Part shown: piece after piece, positions 20,635-34,728 of the stretch
Layout of the letters: each line of letters begins with the position of its first letter
How positions within the stretch are numbered: the stretch's first letter is position 1
Source of the DNA: an uncultured Alphaproteobacteria bacterium
GTDB taxonomy: Bacteria; Pseudomonadota; Alphaproteobacteria; Methylaequorales; Methylaequoraceae
Reading direction: 5' to 3'
Assembly: GCA_902563505.1 (NCBI GenBank)
Contig: CACEXK010000002.1
Location: 1 to 64,000, forward strand
DNA length: 64,000 nt
Translations under genes and position numbers: made by a program
The notes under the pieces: model-generated
Databases searched by the model: none
Told to the model about the DNA's origin: nothing
Seen by the model: the letters and a program-made list of their open reading frames with translations, nothing else

Positions 20635-22011
20635 ATGACAGATGACTTAAAGAAGAATCTTTCCGAGATTCAAGCTCAGTGGTTAACAGTAAGAGGAAGA
20701 ATTAGGCAAAAAATTGGTGATGCACAGTTTGCCAGTTGGATAAAAATGCTTACTTTGGAGGATTATGAGGACAGAAAAGTGATTTTGAGTGCTCCAAGTA
20801 ATTTTATAAGAACACGGATTATTGAACAATACTTGGATATCATTAAAAGTTATTGGCTTGTTCAAAATCTAACAATAAATGATATCCAAATAATAGTATC
20901 AAAAAAGGTTAAAAATCTAGCTGTAGAGATAAAAACGAATGAAACAGAAAAATTTAAAGAACAAAATAATAAGGATGTATTTAGATCTATCAGTTCAGAT
21001 TTAGATAGCAGATTCACATTTGGAAATTTTATAGTAGGTAAACCAAATGAATTGGCTTTTGCTGCTGCCAGAAGAGTTGCGGAGTCTAAAGATGTTCCCT
21101 TCAATCCACTTTTTTTGTATGGTGGAGTAGGTTTGGGTAAAACCCACCTTATGCATGCCATTGCTCATGAAATAAAAAAAAGAAATCCTTTAAGAAGAGT
21201 TATCTACATGTCTGCTGAAAAATTCATGTATCATTTTATTAAGGCGCTGAGGTTTAAAAATACTGTTGCATTTAAAGAGCAGTTTAGAAATGTTGATGTT
21301 TTGATGATTGATGATGTGCAATTTATTTCTGGAAAGGATTCAACCCAGGAAGAATTTTTTCATACTTTTAATGCATTAATTGATCAGAATAAACAGTTAA
21401 TTATTTCAGCAGATAAATCACCTCAAGATCTTGAAGGTATCGAAGAAAGAATGAGGTCAAGATTAGGATGGGGGTTGGTAGCGGATATACATCCTTTAAC
21501 ATACGAATTAAGATTAGGAATTCTTCAAGCAAAAGAGGAGAAGCTTAGCTCAAGAATTTCATCAAATATTTTAGAATTTCTAGCACACAAAATTACAACT
21601 AATGTAAGAGAATTAGAGGGAGCATTGAATAGACTTTCAGCATTTTCATCTTTAGTTGGTAGAGAAATAAATCTTGATATGGTTCAAGATCTCCTAAAAG
21701 ATCTTTTAAAATCTTCACAAAAAAAAGTTAATATTGAAGAAATTCAAAAGAAAGTTTCTCAACATTTCAATATAAAAATGTCTGATATGAGTTCTGCAAG
21801 AAGGTCTAGAACTATCGCAAGACCTAGGCAAGTTGCGATGTATCTCTCAAAAAACTTGACCTCTAGATCCTTACCAGAGATTGGCCGAAGATTTGGTAAT
21901 AGGGACCATACAACTGTTATACATGCAGTAAGAAAAGTAGAAGAATTAAGGAATAAAGACGCAAGTTTTGATGAAGATGTTCAACTTCTAATAAGGATGT
22001 TAGAGTCATAA
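20635..22011 (+). CDS. dnaA: Chromosomal replication initiator protein DnaA
   Basis: NPLFLYGGVGLGKTHLMHAI; DVLMIDDVQFISGKDSTQEEFFHTFN; GRRFGNRDHTTVIHA. Confidence 0.97.
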   Translation: MTDDLKKNLSEIQAQWLTVRGRIRQKIGDAQFASWIKMLTLEDYEDRKVILSAPSNFIRTRIIEQYLDIIKSYWLVQNLTINDIQIIVSKKVKNLAVEIKTNETEKFKEQNNKDVFRSISSDLDSRFTFGNFIVGKPNELAFAAARRVAESKDVPFNPLFLYGGVGLGKTHLMHAIAHEIKKRNPLRRVIYMSAEKFMYHFIKALRFKNTVAFKEQFRNVDVLMIDDVQFISGKDSTQEEFFHTFNALIDQNKQLIISADKSPQDLEGIEERMRSRLGWGLVADIHPLTYELRLGILQAKEEKLSSRISSNILEFLAHKITTNVRELEGALNRLSAFSSLVGREINLDMVQDLLKDLLKSSQKKVNIEEIQKKVSQHFNIKMSDMSSARRSRTIARPRQVAMYLSKNLTSRSLPEIGRRFGNRDHTTVIHAVRKVEELRNKDASFDEDVQLLIRMLES

Positions 22012-22014
22012 AAA

Positions 22015-23118
22015 ATGGAATTTGTCATAAAAAAAAAAAATTTATTAGAATGTTTAAGTCACTTCCAAAGTGTTGTTGAAAAAAGAAATACAATTCCGAT
22101 CCTCTCAAATGTAAAAGTTTCAGCTTTGCAGGGTGGGCTGACAATAACTGCTACAGATTTAGCAATGGAATTAACTGAAAATTTAGTTGCAAATGTGATC
22201 CAGGCTGGTGGGATAACAATCCCCTCTCAACTTTTTTTTGATATAATCAGAAAAGCACCAGATCAATCTGAAATAATACTCAAGAATGATGAGAAAAATA
22301 ATACAGTGTATGTTTTATTCGGTGATTCTAAATTTTCAATCCCAATGTTGCCTGTAGATGACTTTCCGGTTATGGATGAGGATAAACTTGAAATAGAAAT
22401 CAAAGTAAAGTCTAAAAATTTTAAAAATTTAGTAAACAACTGTAAGTTCTGTATGGGATTAGATGAATCAAGACAATATCTTAATGGGATTTATCTTCAT
22501 TCAAACGGTGAAACAGTATCAACTGTTGCGACAGACGGTCACAGACTTTCCAAGTGCTCACTTCCAGAGCCTATTAAGCAATCGTTTGATGGAATAATAA
22601 TCCCGAAAAAAACTGTTCTAGAGATTTCAAAAATTCTTGAGGAATATGATGAAGATATAAATCTTAGTTTTTCAAAAACCCGTATGAGAATATTGCTTGG
22701 TAATATTAAAATTGTTTCAAAACTCGTGAATGCATCTTTTCCAGATTATGAAAGTGTGATTCCTAAAGATAATGATCAAACAATGGTTGTTGATTGCAAG
22801 AGTTTTAGCGAAACAATAGACAGAGTATCCACAATATCGGATGAGAAATTTAGAACCGTTAAATTTGAAATATCAAAAAATGTTTGTGTTGTTAGTTCAT
22901 TTGGAAATGATAAATCATTGGGAACAGAAAGTGTAGATGTTGATTTTTCAGGTTCGCAAGTTTCTATAAACTTTAATGCAAGATATATTCTGGATGTATT
23001 AAACATAATAAAAAACGGTAAAGTAAAATTTTCTTTCTCCAACAAAACTGCACCTACAATTCTTGAGTGTGACAATTTGAAAAACACACTGTTTCTAATA
23101 ATGCAAATGAGAGCATAA
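22015..23118 (+). CDS. dnaN: DNA polymerase III beta subunit (sliding clamp)
   Basis: ITATDLAMELT; TVATDGHRLS; C-terminal FLIMQMRA resembling the LPMR end. Confidence 0.95.
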   Translation: MEFVIKKKNLLECLSHFQSVVEKRNTIPILSNVKVSALQGGLTITATDLAMELTENLVANVIQAGGITIPSQLFFDIIRKAPDQSEIILKNDEKNNTVYVLFGDSKFSIPMLPVDDFPVMDEDKLEIEIKVKSKNFKNLVNNCKFCMGLDESRQYLNGIYLHSNGETVSTVATDGHRLSKCSLPEPIKQSFDGIIIPKKTVLEISKILEEYDEDINLSFSKTRMRILLGNIKIVSKLVNASFPDYESVIPKDNDQTMVVDCKSFSETIDRVSTISDEKFRTVKFEISKNVCVVSSFGNDKSLGTESVDVDFSGSQVSINFNARYILDVLNIIKNGKVKFSFSNKTAPTILECDNLKNTLFLIMQMRA

Positions 23119-23128
23119 AAAATATCCA

Positions 23129-26733
<3,605 letters not shown>

Positions 26734-26776
26734 TATACTAGTTAGAAATATTAAATAACAATGGAATAATAGATCT

Positions 26777-28648
26777 GTGAGAGCTATAAAATGGCTAATT
26801 TTAATATTTGTTTGGTTAGTACTTTTTTTGAGCATTGCCGTAACTTGGTCTTTGTTGAATCTTCCTGAAACTGAGTCAATTCAAATTTCAAGACAGCCTA
26901 GTATTACCTTTTTAGACAAAGAGGGAAGGATTATTGCCTCATACGGTGATATTTATGGGCAATCAATACAGTATGACGATCTTCCAGAAGATTTGATAAA
27001 TGCCGTAATAGTTACAGAAGACAAGAGGTTTTTTTATCATCCTGGAGTAGACTTAAAAGGTATTGCAAGAGCTGTATATATAAATTTAAAAGCTGGCAGA
27101 ATTCTTCAAGGTGGAAGCACAATTACACAGCAACTAGCTAAAAATCTCTTTTTAACTCCAGAAAGATCCTTTACCCGAAAATTACATGAACTAATTTTAA
27201 GTTTTTGGTTAGAAATGCGGTTTACTAAAGAACAAATTTTAAGTATTTATTTGAATAGAGTTTATCTTGGTTCTGGAACCTACGGAGTGCAGGCTGCTTC
27301 AGAAAAATATTTCAATAAAAAAGTTGAAGAGTTGAATTTGTATGAAAGTGCATTGATTGCAAGTTTATTAAAGGCCCCTTCAAAATATAATCCAATTGCA
27401 AATGAGAAATTATCGAACTTAAGAACCTCAAAGGTTCTAGAAAATATGTTAAAGGATAGATTAATTAGTTCAAAGGATTTAGATCAAGCCAAAATTAAAA
27501 ATACTAGATATGAAAAATTTACATCAGCCCCCAAAAGCACTAGATACTTCGTTGATTGGCTTTTGCCAAGAGTAAAGTCTTATTTAGGAGAAATTAAAGA
27601 AGACCTAATTGTTAGGACAACTTTAGATGTCAAATTACAAAAAATCGCTGAGGATTCAGTTAATAATATTACTGAAAACTTTCCATCTGCTGATCAATCT
27701 GCATTAGTTGCGCTCAACATAAATGGAGGAGTGATAGCAATGGTTGGTGGAAGAGATTATGGAGACTCACAGTTTAACAGAGTTACCCAAGCCCAAAGAC
27801 AACCTGGTTCAGCGTTCAAAATTTTTGTATACCTAGCAGGACTTTATTCAGGATATGAGCCAGATGATTTAATGGAGGATTCAGAAATAAATATAAATGG
27901 ATGGTCACCAAAAAACTATAAAAAAGAATACTTGGGTGAAATCAAACTTGACCAGGCTTTTTCAAAATCCATTAATACAATAGCTGTAAAGCTCTCAGAA
28001 GATATAGGAAGAGAAAATGTTATAAAAATGGCTAAATCACTAGGGATTTCAAGTCCAATCCTAAATTCACCATCCTTAGCACTTGGGACTTCTGAAGTTA
28101 ATTTATTAGAATTAACAGCAGCCTATGATGTTTTAGCTAACAATGGAAATGGGGTTTTTGTACATGGAATTCGTTCAATAGAAAATACATCTGGAAAAGT
28201 ATTATTTTTGAGAAAAGGTCAAGGACCTGGTAAGATTTTGGATGCAGATATTGTGGAAACTATGACTAAGATGATGGAACTTACTATTCAAAGTGGAACA
28301 GGGAAGAATGCAAAAATCAATAGACCGGCAGCAGGAAAAACTGGAACAAGCCAATCTTTGAGAGACGCTTGGTTTGTTGGATTCACATCAGATATTGTTG
28401 TAGGAGTCTGGTTTGGGAATGACAATGATTCGCCAATGAAAAATATTACAGGAGGTACTGCTCCAGCAATTCTATGGAAAGATTTTATGAGCAAAGCACA
28501 TAAAGGGACTCCTTCAAGATCTCTTAATTATACAAATATAATTAAAAATGATGAAAATAAAAAAAGAATCGAAAGATTAATCAAAAAGAGCAAAGAAATA
28601 AAAAAGAAAAAAAATGTATTTGATTCGATATTAGAGAATTTTTTTTAA
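26777..28648 (+). CDS. PBP1A-family bifunctional transglycosylase/transpeptidase (GTG start)
   Basis: AVIVTEDKRFFYHPGVD; GGSTITQQLAKNLFL; RQPGSAFKIFVYLAGL; AAGKTGTSQ. Confidence 0.92.
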   Translation: MRAIKWLILIFVWLVLFLSIAVTWSLLNLPETESIQISRQPSITFLDKEGRIIASYGDIYGQSIQYDDLPEDLINAVIVTEDKRFFYHPGVDLKGIARAVYINLKAGRILQGGSTITQQLAKNLFLTPERSFTRKLHELILSFWLEMRFTKEQILSIYLNRVYLGSGTYGVQAASEKYFNKKVEELNLYESALIASLLKAPSKYNPIANEKLSNLRTSKVLENMLKDRLISSKDLDQAKIKNTRYEKFTSAPKSTRYFVDWLLPRVKSYLGEIKEDLIVRTTLDVKLQKIAEDSVNNITENFPSADQSALVALNINGGVIAMVGGRDYGDSQFNRVTQAQRQPGSAFKIFVYLAGLYSGYEPDDLMEDSEININGWSPKNYKKEYLGEIKLDQAFSKSINTIAVKLSEDIGRENVIKMAKSLGISSPILNSPSLALGTSEVNLLELTAAYDVLANNGNGVFVHGIRSIENTSGKVLFLRKGQGPGKILDADIVETMTKMMELTIQSGTGKNAKINRPAAGKTGTSQSLRDAWFVGFTSDIVVGVWFGNDNDSPMKNITGGTAPAILWKDFMSKAHKGTPSRSLNYTNIIKNDENKKRIERLIKKSKEIKKKKNVFDSILENFF

Positions 28649-29233
28649 AGAGTTTTTAAAAACCTTCTCATCAAATTCATTCGACCTAAAAAACATTAAA
28701 TAATTATCATCTTTATCAATTAAAAAAATTAAAGAACTATGATCCACAAGATAATTAGAATCTTCTTCTGATTTCTTATTAAGTTTGACATATATTTTAA
28801 ACTTATTTGTTACAGATTTTATTTCTTTTTTACTTCCTGTTAAACCAACTAGATTTGTATTGAAGTTTTCTAGAAAAGACTTGATATTTTTTGGAGTATC
28901 TCTTTGAGGATCAACGGTTATGAATATTGGTTGAATTTTGTCAATTAGATCTGGGTTATTATCAAATAATTTTGATATTTTCAAAATATCAAAAGGACAT
29001 ACATCAGGACAGAAAGTATATCCAAAGTAAATTAACTTTTTTTTTTTAATTGCGCTTGAATTGTATATAGACCCATCCTGATCAGTTAAAATGAAACTTC
29101 CACCTAGAGGAAAAGAATTTAATTTTTTATTTTTTTGAACAAAATTCAGAAACCAAAAGCTTATTCCTATTACAAGGGTTAGCATTAACATTAAAGTAAG
29201 ATTTCTTCTAAAGATGAATTTATATTTGTTCAT
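28631..29233 (-). CDS. SCO1/SenC family copper chaperone-like protein
   Basis: YFGYTFCPDVCPFDI (CxxxC) and VDHSSLIFLID conserved His. Confidence 0.9.
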   Translation of the reverse strand: MNKYKFIFRRNLTLMLMLTLVIGISFWFLNFVQKNKKLNSFPLGGSFILTDQDGSIYNSSAIKKKKLIYFGYTFCPDVCPFDILKISKLFDNNPDLIDKIQPIFITVDPQRDTPKNIKSFLENFNTNLVGLTGSKKEIKSVTNKFKIYVKLNKKSEEDSNYLVDHSSLIFLIDKDDNYLMFFRSNEFDEKVFKNSLKKIL

Positions 29234-29898
29234 TTCTCTATTATAAAAAATAAATAATCATTAGGAGATTTGATCTTAATATTTTTTTTTGTTTCTTCAA
29301 AACCCCCTTTTCCAATAATCTTTGTTTTCACCATTATTTTTTTATTTTTTTTTATTAAGTCTAATATATCAAGTAAATCATTATTTCTTTCTATCTTTAT
29401 AACTAATTTTTCAAATTTATTAAATTCCAGTATCTCGAAAATTTTTTTTAAATCAAATATCTCAAAAAATGTAATCGAGGAATTTTTTTTTCTGTTAGTT
29501 AAAAGATCATTCTGATTATTTAACCAATTGACCACTTCAATTATACCTAAAATATTTTGGACTTTTATTTTATATGACTCAAAAAAATCTTTTTGTTTTG
29601 TCCCGTTACTAAAAAGAAGAGAATCCCCCGCACACAAATGAGATATAACATTATAATTGGAAAACAAATTTAGAATTTTCCTCCAAAGAGCAACTCCGCC
29701 TTTTTTTGTAAGTTCATCCTCAAAAATAAATTTATTATTATTCTTCTTTAAGGTGCTAATGAAAGTTTTTTCAAATTTTCTTGAAAGAATAATTAGTTCT
29801 GACTTAGATAAGATTTCAATACTCTCAATAGTCAAATCGAAGAAATCATAAGGATTAGAACCAATGATGTAGATTTTTTTTTTGGTTTGTGTAAACAT
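29230..29898 (-). CDS. Divergent tetrapyrrole (corrin/porphyrin) methylase family protein
   Basis: KIYIIGSNPYDFFDLTIESIEILSKSELIIL matches the family N-terminal pattern; CAGDSLLFSNGT...VQNILGIIEVVNWL matches the GGDPxxFG...VxPGIxS region. Confidence 0.6.
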   Translation of the reverse strand: MFTQTKKKIYIIGSNPYDFFDLTIESIEILSKSELIILSRKFEKTFISTLKKNNNKFIFEDELTKKGGVALWRKILNLFSNYNVISHLCAGDSLLFSNGTKQKDFFESYKIKVQNILGIIEVVNWLNNQNDLLTNRKKNSSITFFEIFDLKKIFEILEFNKFEKLVIKIERNNDLLDILDLIKKNKKIMVKTKIIGKGGFEETKKNIKIKSPNDYLFFIIEK

Positions 29899-29930
29899 TG
29901 TAGAATTAGAATAGACTTTTTGAGATAAAA

Positions 29931-30497
29931 ATGAACTGCAAAAAATTATCTTTTTATTTATTTTTACTTGTAATTCTTCCTTTTACACTATCAGCAGTAG
30001 ACGATAGTGATATTTTTATTGATGCAGTTTTTTTTACAGCTGTAAAGAAATCTAACTATGAAAAAACTCTTGAGATGATTGAAAGAGGTGTATCTGTTAA
30101 TGAATTAGATTCAAAAAAAATGACAGCTTTGGCATATTCTGTCAAAAATGATGATGAAAAGATGTTTGATTTATTATTATCAAGAGGTGCGGAAATAAAA
30201 AAAACCATTCTTGATAAAACATCTATCCTAATATTTTACATTTCTAGTAAAAAATTTAAATTATTAGATAAAATCATCGGTGCGGGAGCAGATCCAAACT
30301 TTCAGGATAATTTAGGTAGAACTCCTCTGATGCATGCTATTGAGCAAAGGAATATAAAAGCAATTAATTTTTTTCTTAATTTAGATTTTGATGTAAGTAT
30401 TACAGATTACGGTGGAAAAAGTATATTCGATTACGCAATGTCATCAAGAGACCAAAGTATAAGAAAATTATTCAAAGACTTCAAAATTTCTCAATAA
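29931..30497 (+). CDS. Secreted ankyrin-repeat protein
   Basis: Signal peptide; repeats KKMTALAYSVKNDDEKMFDLLLSRGAEIK, NLGRTPLMHAIEQRNIKAINFFLNLDFDV. Confidence 0.85.
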   Translation: MNCKKLSFYLFLLVILPFTLSAVDDSDIFIDAVFFTAVKKSNYEKTLEMIERGVSVNELDSKKMTALAYSVKNDDEKMFDLLLSRGAEIKKTILDKTSILIFYISSKKFKLLDKIIGAGADPNFQDNLGRTPLMHAIEQRNIKAINFFLNLDFDVSITDYGGKSIFDYAMSSRDQSIRKLFKDFKISQ

Positions 30498-31199
30498 TTT
30501 TATTTCGATTGCATCTTTAACTTTTTTATAAAAAACAAGTGGTTTCAAGATAAGAATATTTTTTTTAAATATTTTCTCAAAAAATAGTACATTTTTTTTT
30601 GACAGGAAACCGTCAAAAAAGAAAATTGGATGTAAAATTACATAACCATTTGGTGAAATTATTCTTTCAACTTTGGAAACACTTGATGATTCTTGACCAA
30701 CAAAATGTTGATCATAATATGATAATCCAAGGTTTTGAGAAAGTAGTTTTGTATATCTTAATAATTGTTGTTTTACTTCTTCATCATTGCTAGGAGAACA
30801 GGATGTAATCAGATAGTATTCTTTTCCTTTTTCGAGTTGATCTTTTAAAATGCTAGAGAATATAGGTAATATATCTTTTAAAAGTGAAATCTTGTCTATC
30901 AAAACTATTTTTCGGTAATTTTTATATTTTGATAAGGTATGATGAATATCAATTTTATAGTGTTTCCCATCAAAAATGAATAATGGAAAAAAGTATATTC
31001 TTTTATAATTTTTAATTAGTGAGTTTAAGCATTCCTCTATAAGTGGCGAATCTATTTCAATGAAACAATAAAAAAAATTTTTACTTTTAAATCTTACTTT
31101 AAGTTCATTGGTTAGTTTTACCAGGCTTGCTTTATAATTAGTATTTCTTGATCCGTGACCACAGATTATTATGGCTACATCATTATTAATTTGGACCAT
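30468..31199 (-). CDS. CbiX/SirB-like sirohydrochlorin chelatase family protein
   Basis: AIIICGHGSRNTNYKASL, YFFPLFIFDGKHYKIDI: class II chelatase N-terminal GHGSR and GKH motifs; second half degenerate repeat. Confidence 0.75.
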   Translation of the reverse strand: MVQINNDVAIIICGHGSRNTNYKASLVKLTNELKVRFKSKNFFYCFIEIDSPLIEECLNSLIKNYKRIYFFPLFIFDGKHYKIDIHHTLSKYKNYRKIVLIDKISLLKDILPIFSSILKDQLEKGKEYYLITSCSPSNDEEVKQQLLRYTKLLSQNLGLSYYDQHFVGQESSSVSKVERIISPNGYVILHPIFFFDGFLSKKNVLFFEKIFKKNILILKPLVFYKKVKDAIEIKLLRNFEVFE

Positions 31200-31878
31200 C
31201 GGTTATTTTTGAAATAATTTTCTTTAAATTATTTATTTCTTTACCTGAAATATTACTTTTTATTATCTCATCTGAGGAGAATTCTTTTCCATGTATTGTT
31301 CTATTTAGATCATTTCTTGGCTGTAAATACGATCCTTCTATTGAACTACCGAGAAATAATCCAGAATTATCTGAGAAGGAATAAATATCAGCTAACCTTG
31401 CAGTGCTTTCTGCTGAATAACCTATACCTTCATCTATATAAGCAATATCGACATCTACTCCTAATTTAATTCTTTCTTTAAGAACTGATTTCAATCCTCT
31501 ATTTGTCATAACTGTCATGACAACTTTTCCTGACTTAGCTCCAAGTTGAAGACCAAAACTAACTCCACCAATAGAATAGAAGAATGGACCAGAAAAATGG
31601 TTTTGTTTTGACTTTCTAATTAATAATAATCCATTTCCTCCTTTGGCTCCTAAAATTAAACCACCTTCGTATACTTCTGGAAAAATCAAAATTGCTCTAG
31701 AGTTTTTTAAATATTCCTGAAAATTTTTTAAATCTGTGTTTTGATCAAGTTTTTTTAATACCATCTCAGATGATTGAATTATGTGGGCAATTTTTATCTT
31801 ATTTTCGGTTTCACTTTTTATAAATAGAGGAGTGAAGATTAGAATGAATAAAAATAATGATTGATAGAAATGTCTCAT
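31186..31878 (-). CDS. SYLF/Ysc84-domain lipid-binding-like secreted protein
   Basis: AILIFPEVYEGGLILGAKGGNGLLL...GGVSFGLQLGAKSGKVVMTVMTNRGLKSVL; ATG at 31878 gives a signal peptide (MRHFYQSLFLFILIF). Confidence 0.85.
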   Translation of the reverse strand: MRHFYQSLFLFILIFTPLFIKSETENKIKIAHIIQSSEMVLKKLDQNTDLKNFQEYLKNSRAILIFPEVYEGGLILGAKGGNGLLLIRKSKQNHFSGPFFYSIGGVSFGLQLGAKSGKVVMTVMTNRGLKSVLKERIKLGVDVDIAYIDEGIGYSAESTARLADIYSFSDNSGLFLGSSIEGSYLQPRNDLNRTIHGKEFSSDEIIKSNISGKEINNLKKIISKITDGPN

Positions 31879-31936
31879 TTTAAATAGTATTAAGTAATAA
31901 ATACATTTATTATACTTAAACTTAAAATAAAAGAAT

Positions 31937-32359
31937 ATGAAAATAATCATTAACATATTTTTATTTTTAGTTCTGACTTTTTCTAATTTATTTGCTGGTG
32001 AGATAATAGTGAAAGTAAATAATATAGAGGAAATGGATGGACTCATTCACTTTGCATTATATGATGATCCAAAATCATTCCCTGAAGATAGTGGTAAAAA
32101 AATTGGATTGGTTGAAGATACAATTGAAGTTTATAAAAATGGTCTCGTTATTAAAAATTTAGAAGAATCATATTATGCTATAGCTATATATCACGATGAA
32201 AATTCTAATAATAAATTTGATACTTTTTTATCGATACCCAAAGAGAAGTATGGTTTTAGTAATGATGCGCCAGTTTTTCTTGGCCCGCCGGAATTTGAGG
32301 ATGCTGCTTTTTTATTAAAGAAAAATGAAAAAATTCAAATTGAAATAAGTTTAAGATGA
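31937..32359 (+). CDS. DUF2141-like secreted protein
   Basis: Signal peptide; [15 protein letters not shown]...[17 protein letters not shown]. Confidence 0.8.
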   Translation: MKIIINIFLFLVLTFSNLFAGEIIVKVNNIEEMDGLIHFALYDDPKSFPEDSGKKIGLVEDTIEVYKNGLVIKNLEESYYAIAIYHDENSNNKFDTFLSIPKEKYGFSNDAPVFLGPPEFEDAAFLLKKNEKIQIEISLR

Positions 32360-33300
32360 AAAAGAGAATATTAGTAACTGGTGGCGCTGGTTTTATTGGT
32401 TCATATCTGTGCGAGAAGTTGATCCAACAAAATCATAGTGTTATTTGTTGTGATAATTTTTATACTGGAAATAGAGATAATTTAGAAAAAATTCTAAATA
32501 ATAAAAATTTTGAATTGATAAGGCATGATATAACATTTCCTATTTATTTGGAGGTAGATGAGATATATAATTTTGCTTGTCCAGCCTCTCCTGTTCATTA
32601 TCAGAATGATCCCGTACAAACTGTCAAAACATGTGTTCATGGTGCTATAAATATGCTTGGTTTAGCAAAAAGAACCAAATCTAAAATTTTGCAAGCTTCA
32701 ACCTCAGAGATTTACGGTGATCCTGAAGTACATCCTCAGAGAGAAAATTATAGGGGTGCTGTAAGCATTGATGGCCCAAGAGCTTGTTATGATGAAGGGA
32801 AAAGATGTGCCGAAACAATATTCTGGGATTATAGAAGACAACATAATGTCAATGTAAAAGTAATAAGGATTTTTAATACTTTTGGACCTCGAATGCAAAA
32901 AAATGATGGTAGAGTTGTTTCAAATTTCATAGTACAAGCTCTTACCAACAAAAATATTACTGTCTATGGAGATGGTTCGCAGACTAGATCTTTTTGTTAT
33001 GTTGATGATCTTGTTGAGGGTATCTTTCTTATGATGAAAAAGGAAAACTTCTCTGGCCCTATAAATCTTGGGAATCCCAGTGAAACAACCATATTAGAAT
33101 TAGCGAAAGAGATAATAGAATTGACGGGAAGTAGGTCTAAGATAATTTACAATGACCTCCCAATCGACGATCCAAAGCAAAGGTGCCCAGATATCAAATT
33201 GGCAGAAGAAAAGCTTGGTTGGAGCCCAAAATTCGATAGAATAAAAGGATTAAAAAAAACAATAAATTATTTTGACTTATTGTTGAAAAAAGAAAAATAA
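32356..33300 (+). CDS. NAD-dependent UDP-glucuronate decarboxylase-like epimerase/dehydratase
   Basis: [50 protein letters not shown]. Confidence 0.9.
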   Translation: MKKRILVTGGAGFIGSYLCEKLIQQNHSVICCDNFYTGNRDNLEKILNNKNFELIRHDITFPIYLEVDEIYNFACPASPVHYQNDPVQTVKTCVHGAINMLGLAKRTKSKILQASTSEIYGDPEVHPQRENYRGAVSIDGPRACYDEGKRCAETIFWDYRRQHNVNVKVIRIFNTFGPRMQKNDGRVVSNFIVQALTNKNITVYGDGSQTRSFCYVDDLVEGIFLMMKKENFSGPINLGNPSETTILELAKEIIELTGSRSKIIYNDLPIDDPKQRCPDIKLAEEKLGWSPKFDRIKGLKKTINYFDLLLKKEK

Positions 33301-33303
33301 AAA

Positions 33304-34728
33304 ATGAACCATTCTGAAAAAGTTCTTTGTATTGGCGATATTATTTTAGATTCATATTGTTTTGGAAAAGTTGATAGAGTATCACCGGAAGCACCAATTC
33401 CAGTATTAAAATTGACAAAAAACCAGACAAAGAATTTAGGTGGTAGCGGAAATGTCGCTAGAAATATTATAGCTGCTGACTCCCCTTGCCATTTGATAAC
33501 AGTCACTGGTAATGATGATGATGCAAAAATAATAAAAATGCTTTGCAAGGAAATAAGAAATCTCACCTATGATTTTGTGATTGATAAAACAAGACCAACT
33601 ACAAAAAAAACAAGATTTGTGTCTGAAAATCAGCAAATACTGAGGGTTGATAGCGAATCAAATCAAATAATTAAAAAAGATGTCGAAAATAAAATTATAA
33701 ATTTATTCAATAAAAAAATTGATAATTTTGGTATTGTTGTTATCTCTGACTATGACAAAGGAATGCTCTCAAAAAATTTAATAAAAAAAATAATTTCAAC
33801 TTCAAATAAAAAAAATAAAATAACAATTGTTGACCCAAAAAAAGAAGATTTTGGTTATTATCAAAATGCAACGATAATTACTCCCAATTTAAAAGAATTA
33901 GTTTTAGCGACGAAATCATTTTCAAATGATAAAGAAAATAATATAGAATCATTATCAAAAAAAATAATGAATGAATTTTCTTTTCAGGCAGTTGTTACAA
34001 CAAAAAGCTCAGATGGAATAACAGTAGTAGAAAAAAATAAAAAATCTTTTCACTTTCCTTCAAAAGCAAAAGAAGTTTTCGATGTTTCCGGAGCTGGAGA
34101 TACCGTTGTTTCTTATATTGCCTCGGAATTAGCAAAAAAAAATAGTTTGATTGATTCAGTAAAAACTGCGAATAAAGCCGCTGGGCTTGCAGTTGGTAAA
34201 TTCGGCACGGCTGTAGTTTCAAGAAATGAAATAAATAGAATAGGAAAGACAAATTTAGGCAAAATTTTAACACTTAATGAAATTTTGATTGATTTAAAAA
34301 CTAAGGAAAATATAAAAAAAGTAATTGGTTTTACTAATGGTTGTTTTGATTTAATTCATCAAGGTCATATTGATTATCTCAAGAAGGCTAGATCACAATG
34401 TGATTTATTGATTTTAGCTTTAAACAGTGATTTATCAGTTAGTAAAATCAAGGGAACCTCAAGGCCAATAATCAAAGAAAAAGAAAGATCTTTCCTATTA
34501 TCAAATTTTGGATTTGTAGATAAAATAGTAATCTTTAATGAACAAACACCAATAAAAATCATTAAGAAAATTAAACCAATGATTATATTTAAAGGTGATG
34601 ATTATGTAAAAGAAGATGTAGTTGGATACAACGAATCAAAAAAATGGAATGGTAAAGTTGTTTTAATAAAATGTATTAAAGGAATTTCAACCTCAAAAAT
34701 TATTAAGAGGATTAAATATGAAACTTAG
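33304..34728 (+). CDS. hldE: Bifunctional heptose-7-phosphate kinase/heptose-1-phosphate adenylyltransferase
   Basis: PfkB domain (GGSGNVARNI, VFDVSGAGDTV) fused to a cytidylyltransferase-fold domain (GFTNGCFDLIHQGHIDYL). Confidence 0.93.
   Translation: MNHSEKVLCIGDIILDSYCFGKVDRVSPEAPIPVLKLTKNQTKNLGGSGNVARNIIAADSPCHLITVTGNDDDAKIIKMLCKEIRNLTYDFVIDKTRPTTKKTRFVSENQQILRVDSESNQIIKKDVENKIINLFNKKIDNFGIVVISDYDKGMLSKNLIKKIISTSNKKNKITIVDPKKEDFGYYQNATIITPNLKELVLATKSFSNDKENNIESLSKKIMNEFSFQAVVTTKSSDGITVVEKNKKSFHFPSKAKEVFDVSGAGDTVVSYIASELAKKNSLIDSVKTANKAAGLAVGKFGTAVVSRNEINRIGKTNLGKILTLNEILIDLKTKENIKKVIGFTNGCFDLIHQGHIDYLKKARSQCDLLILALNSDLSVSKIKGTSRPIIKEKERSFLLSNFGFVDKIVIFNEQTPIKIIKKIKPMIIFKGDDYVKEDVVGYNESKKWNGKVVLIKCIKGISTSKIIKRIKYET

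Noticed and set aside
31879-32046. N-terminal extension of the SYLF-domain ORF (31879-32046 minus)
   Set aside because: The extension overlaps the divergent DUF2141 gene and lacks coding character; ATG at 31878 gives a clean signal peptide
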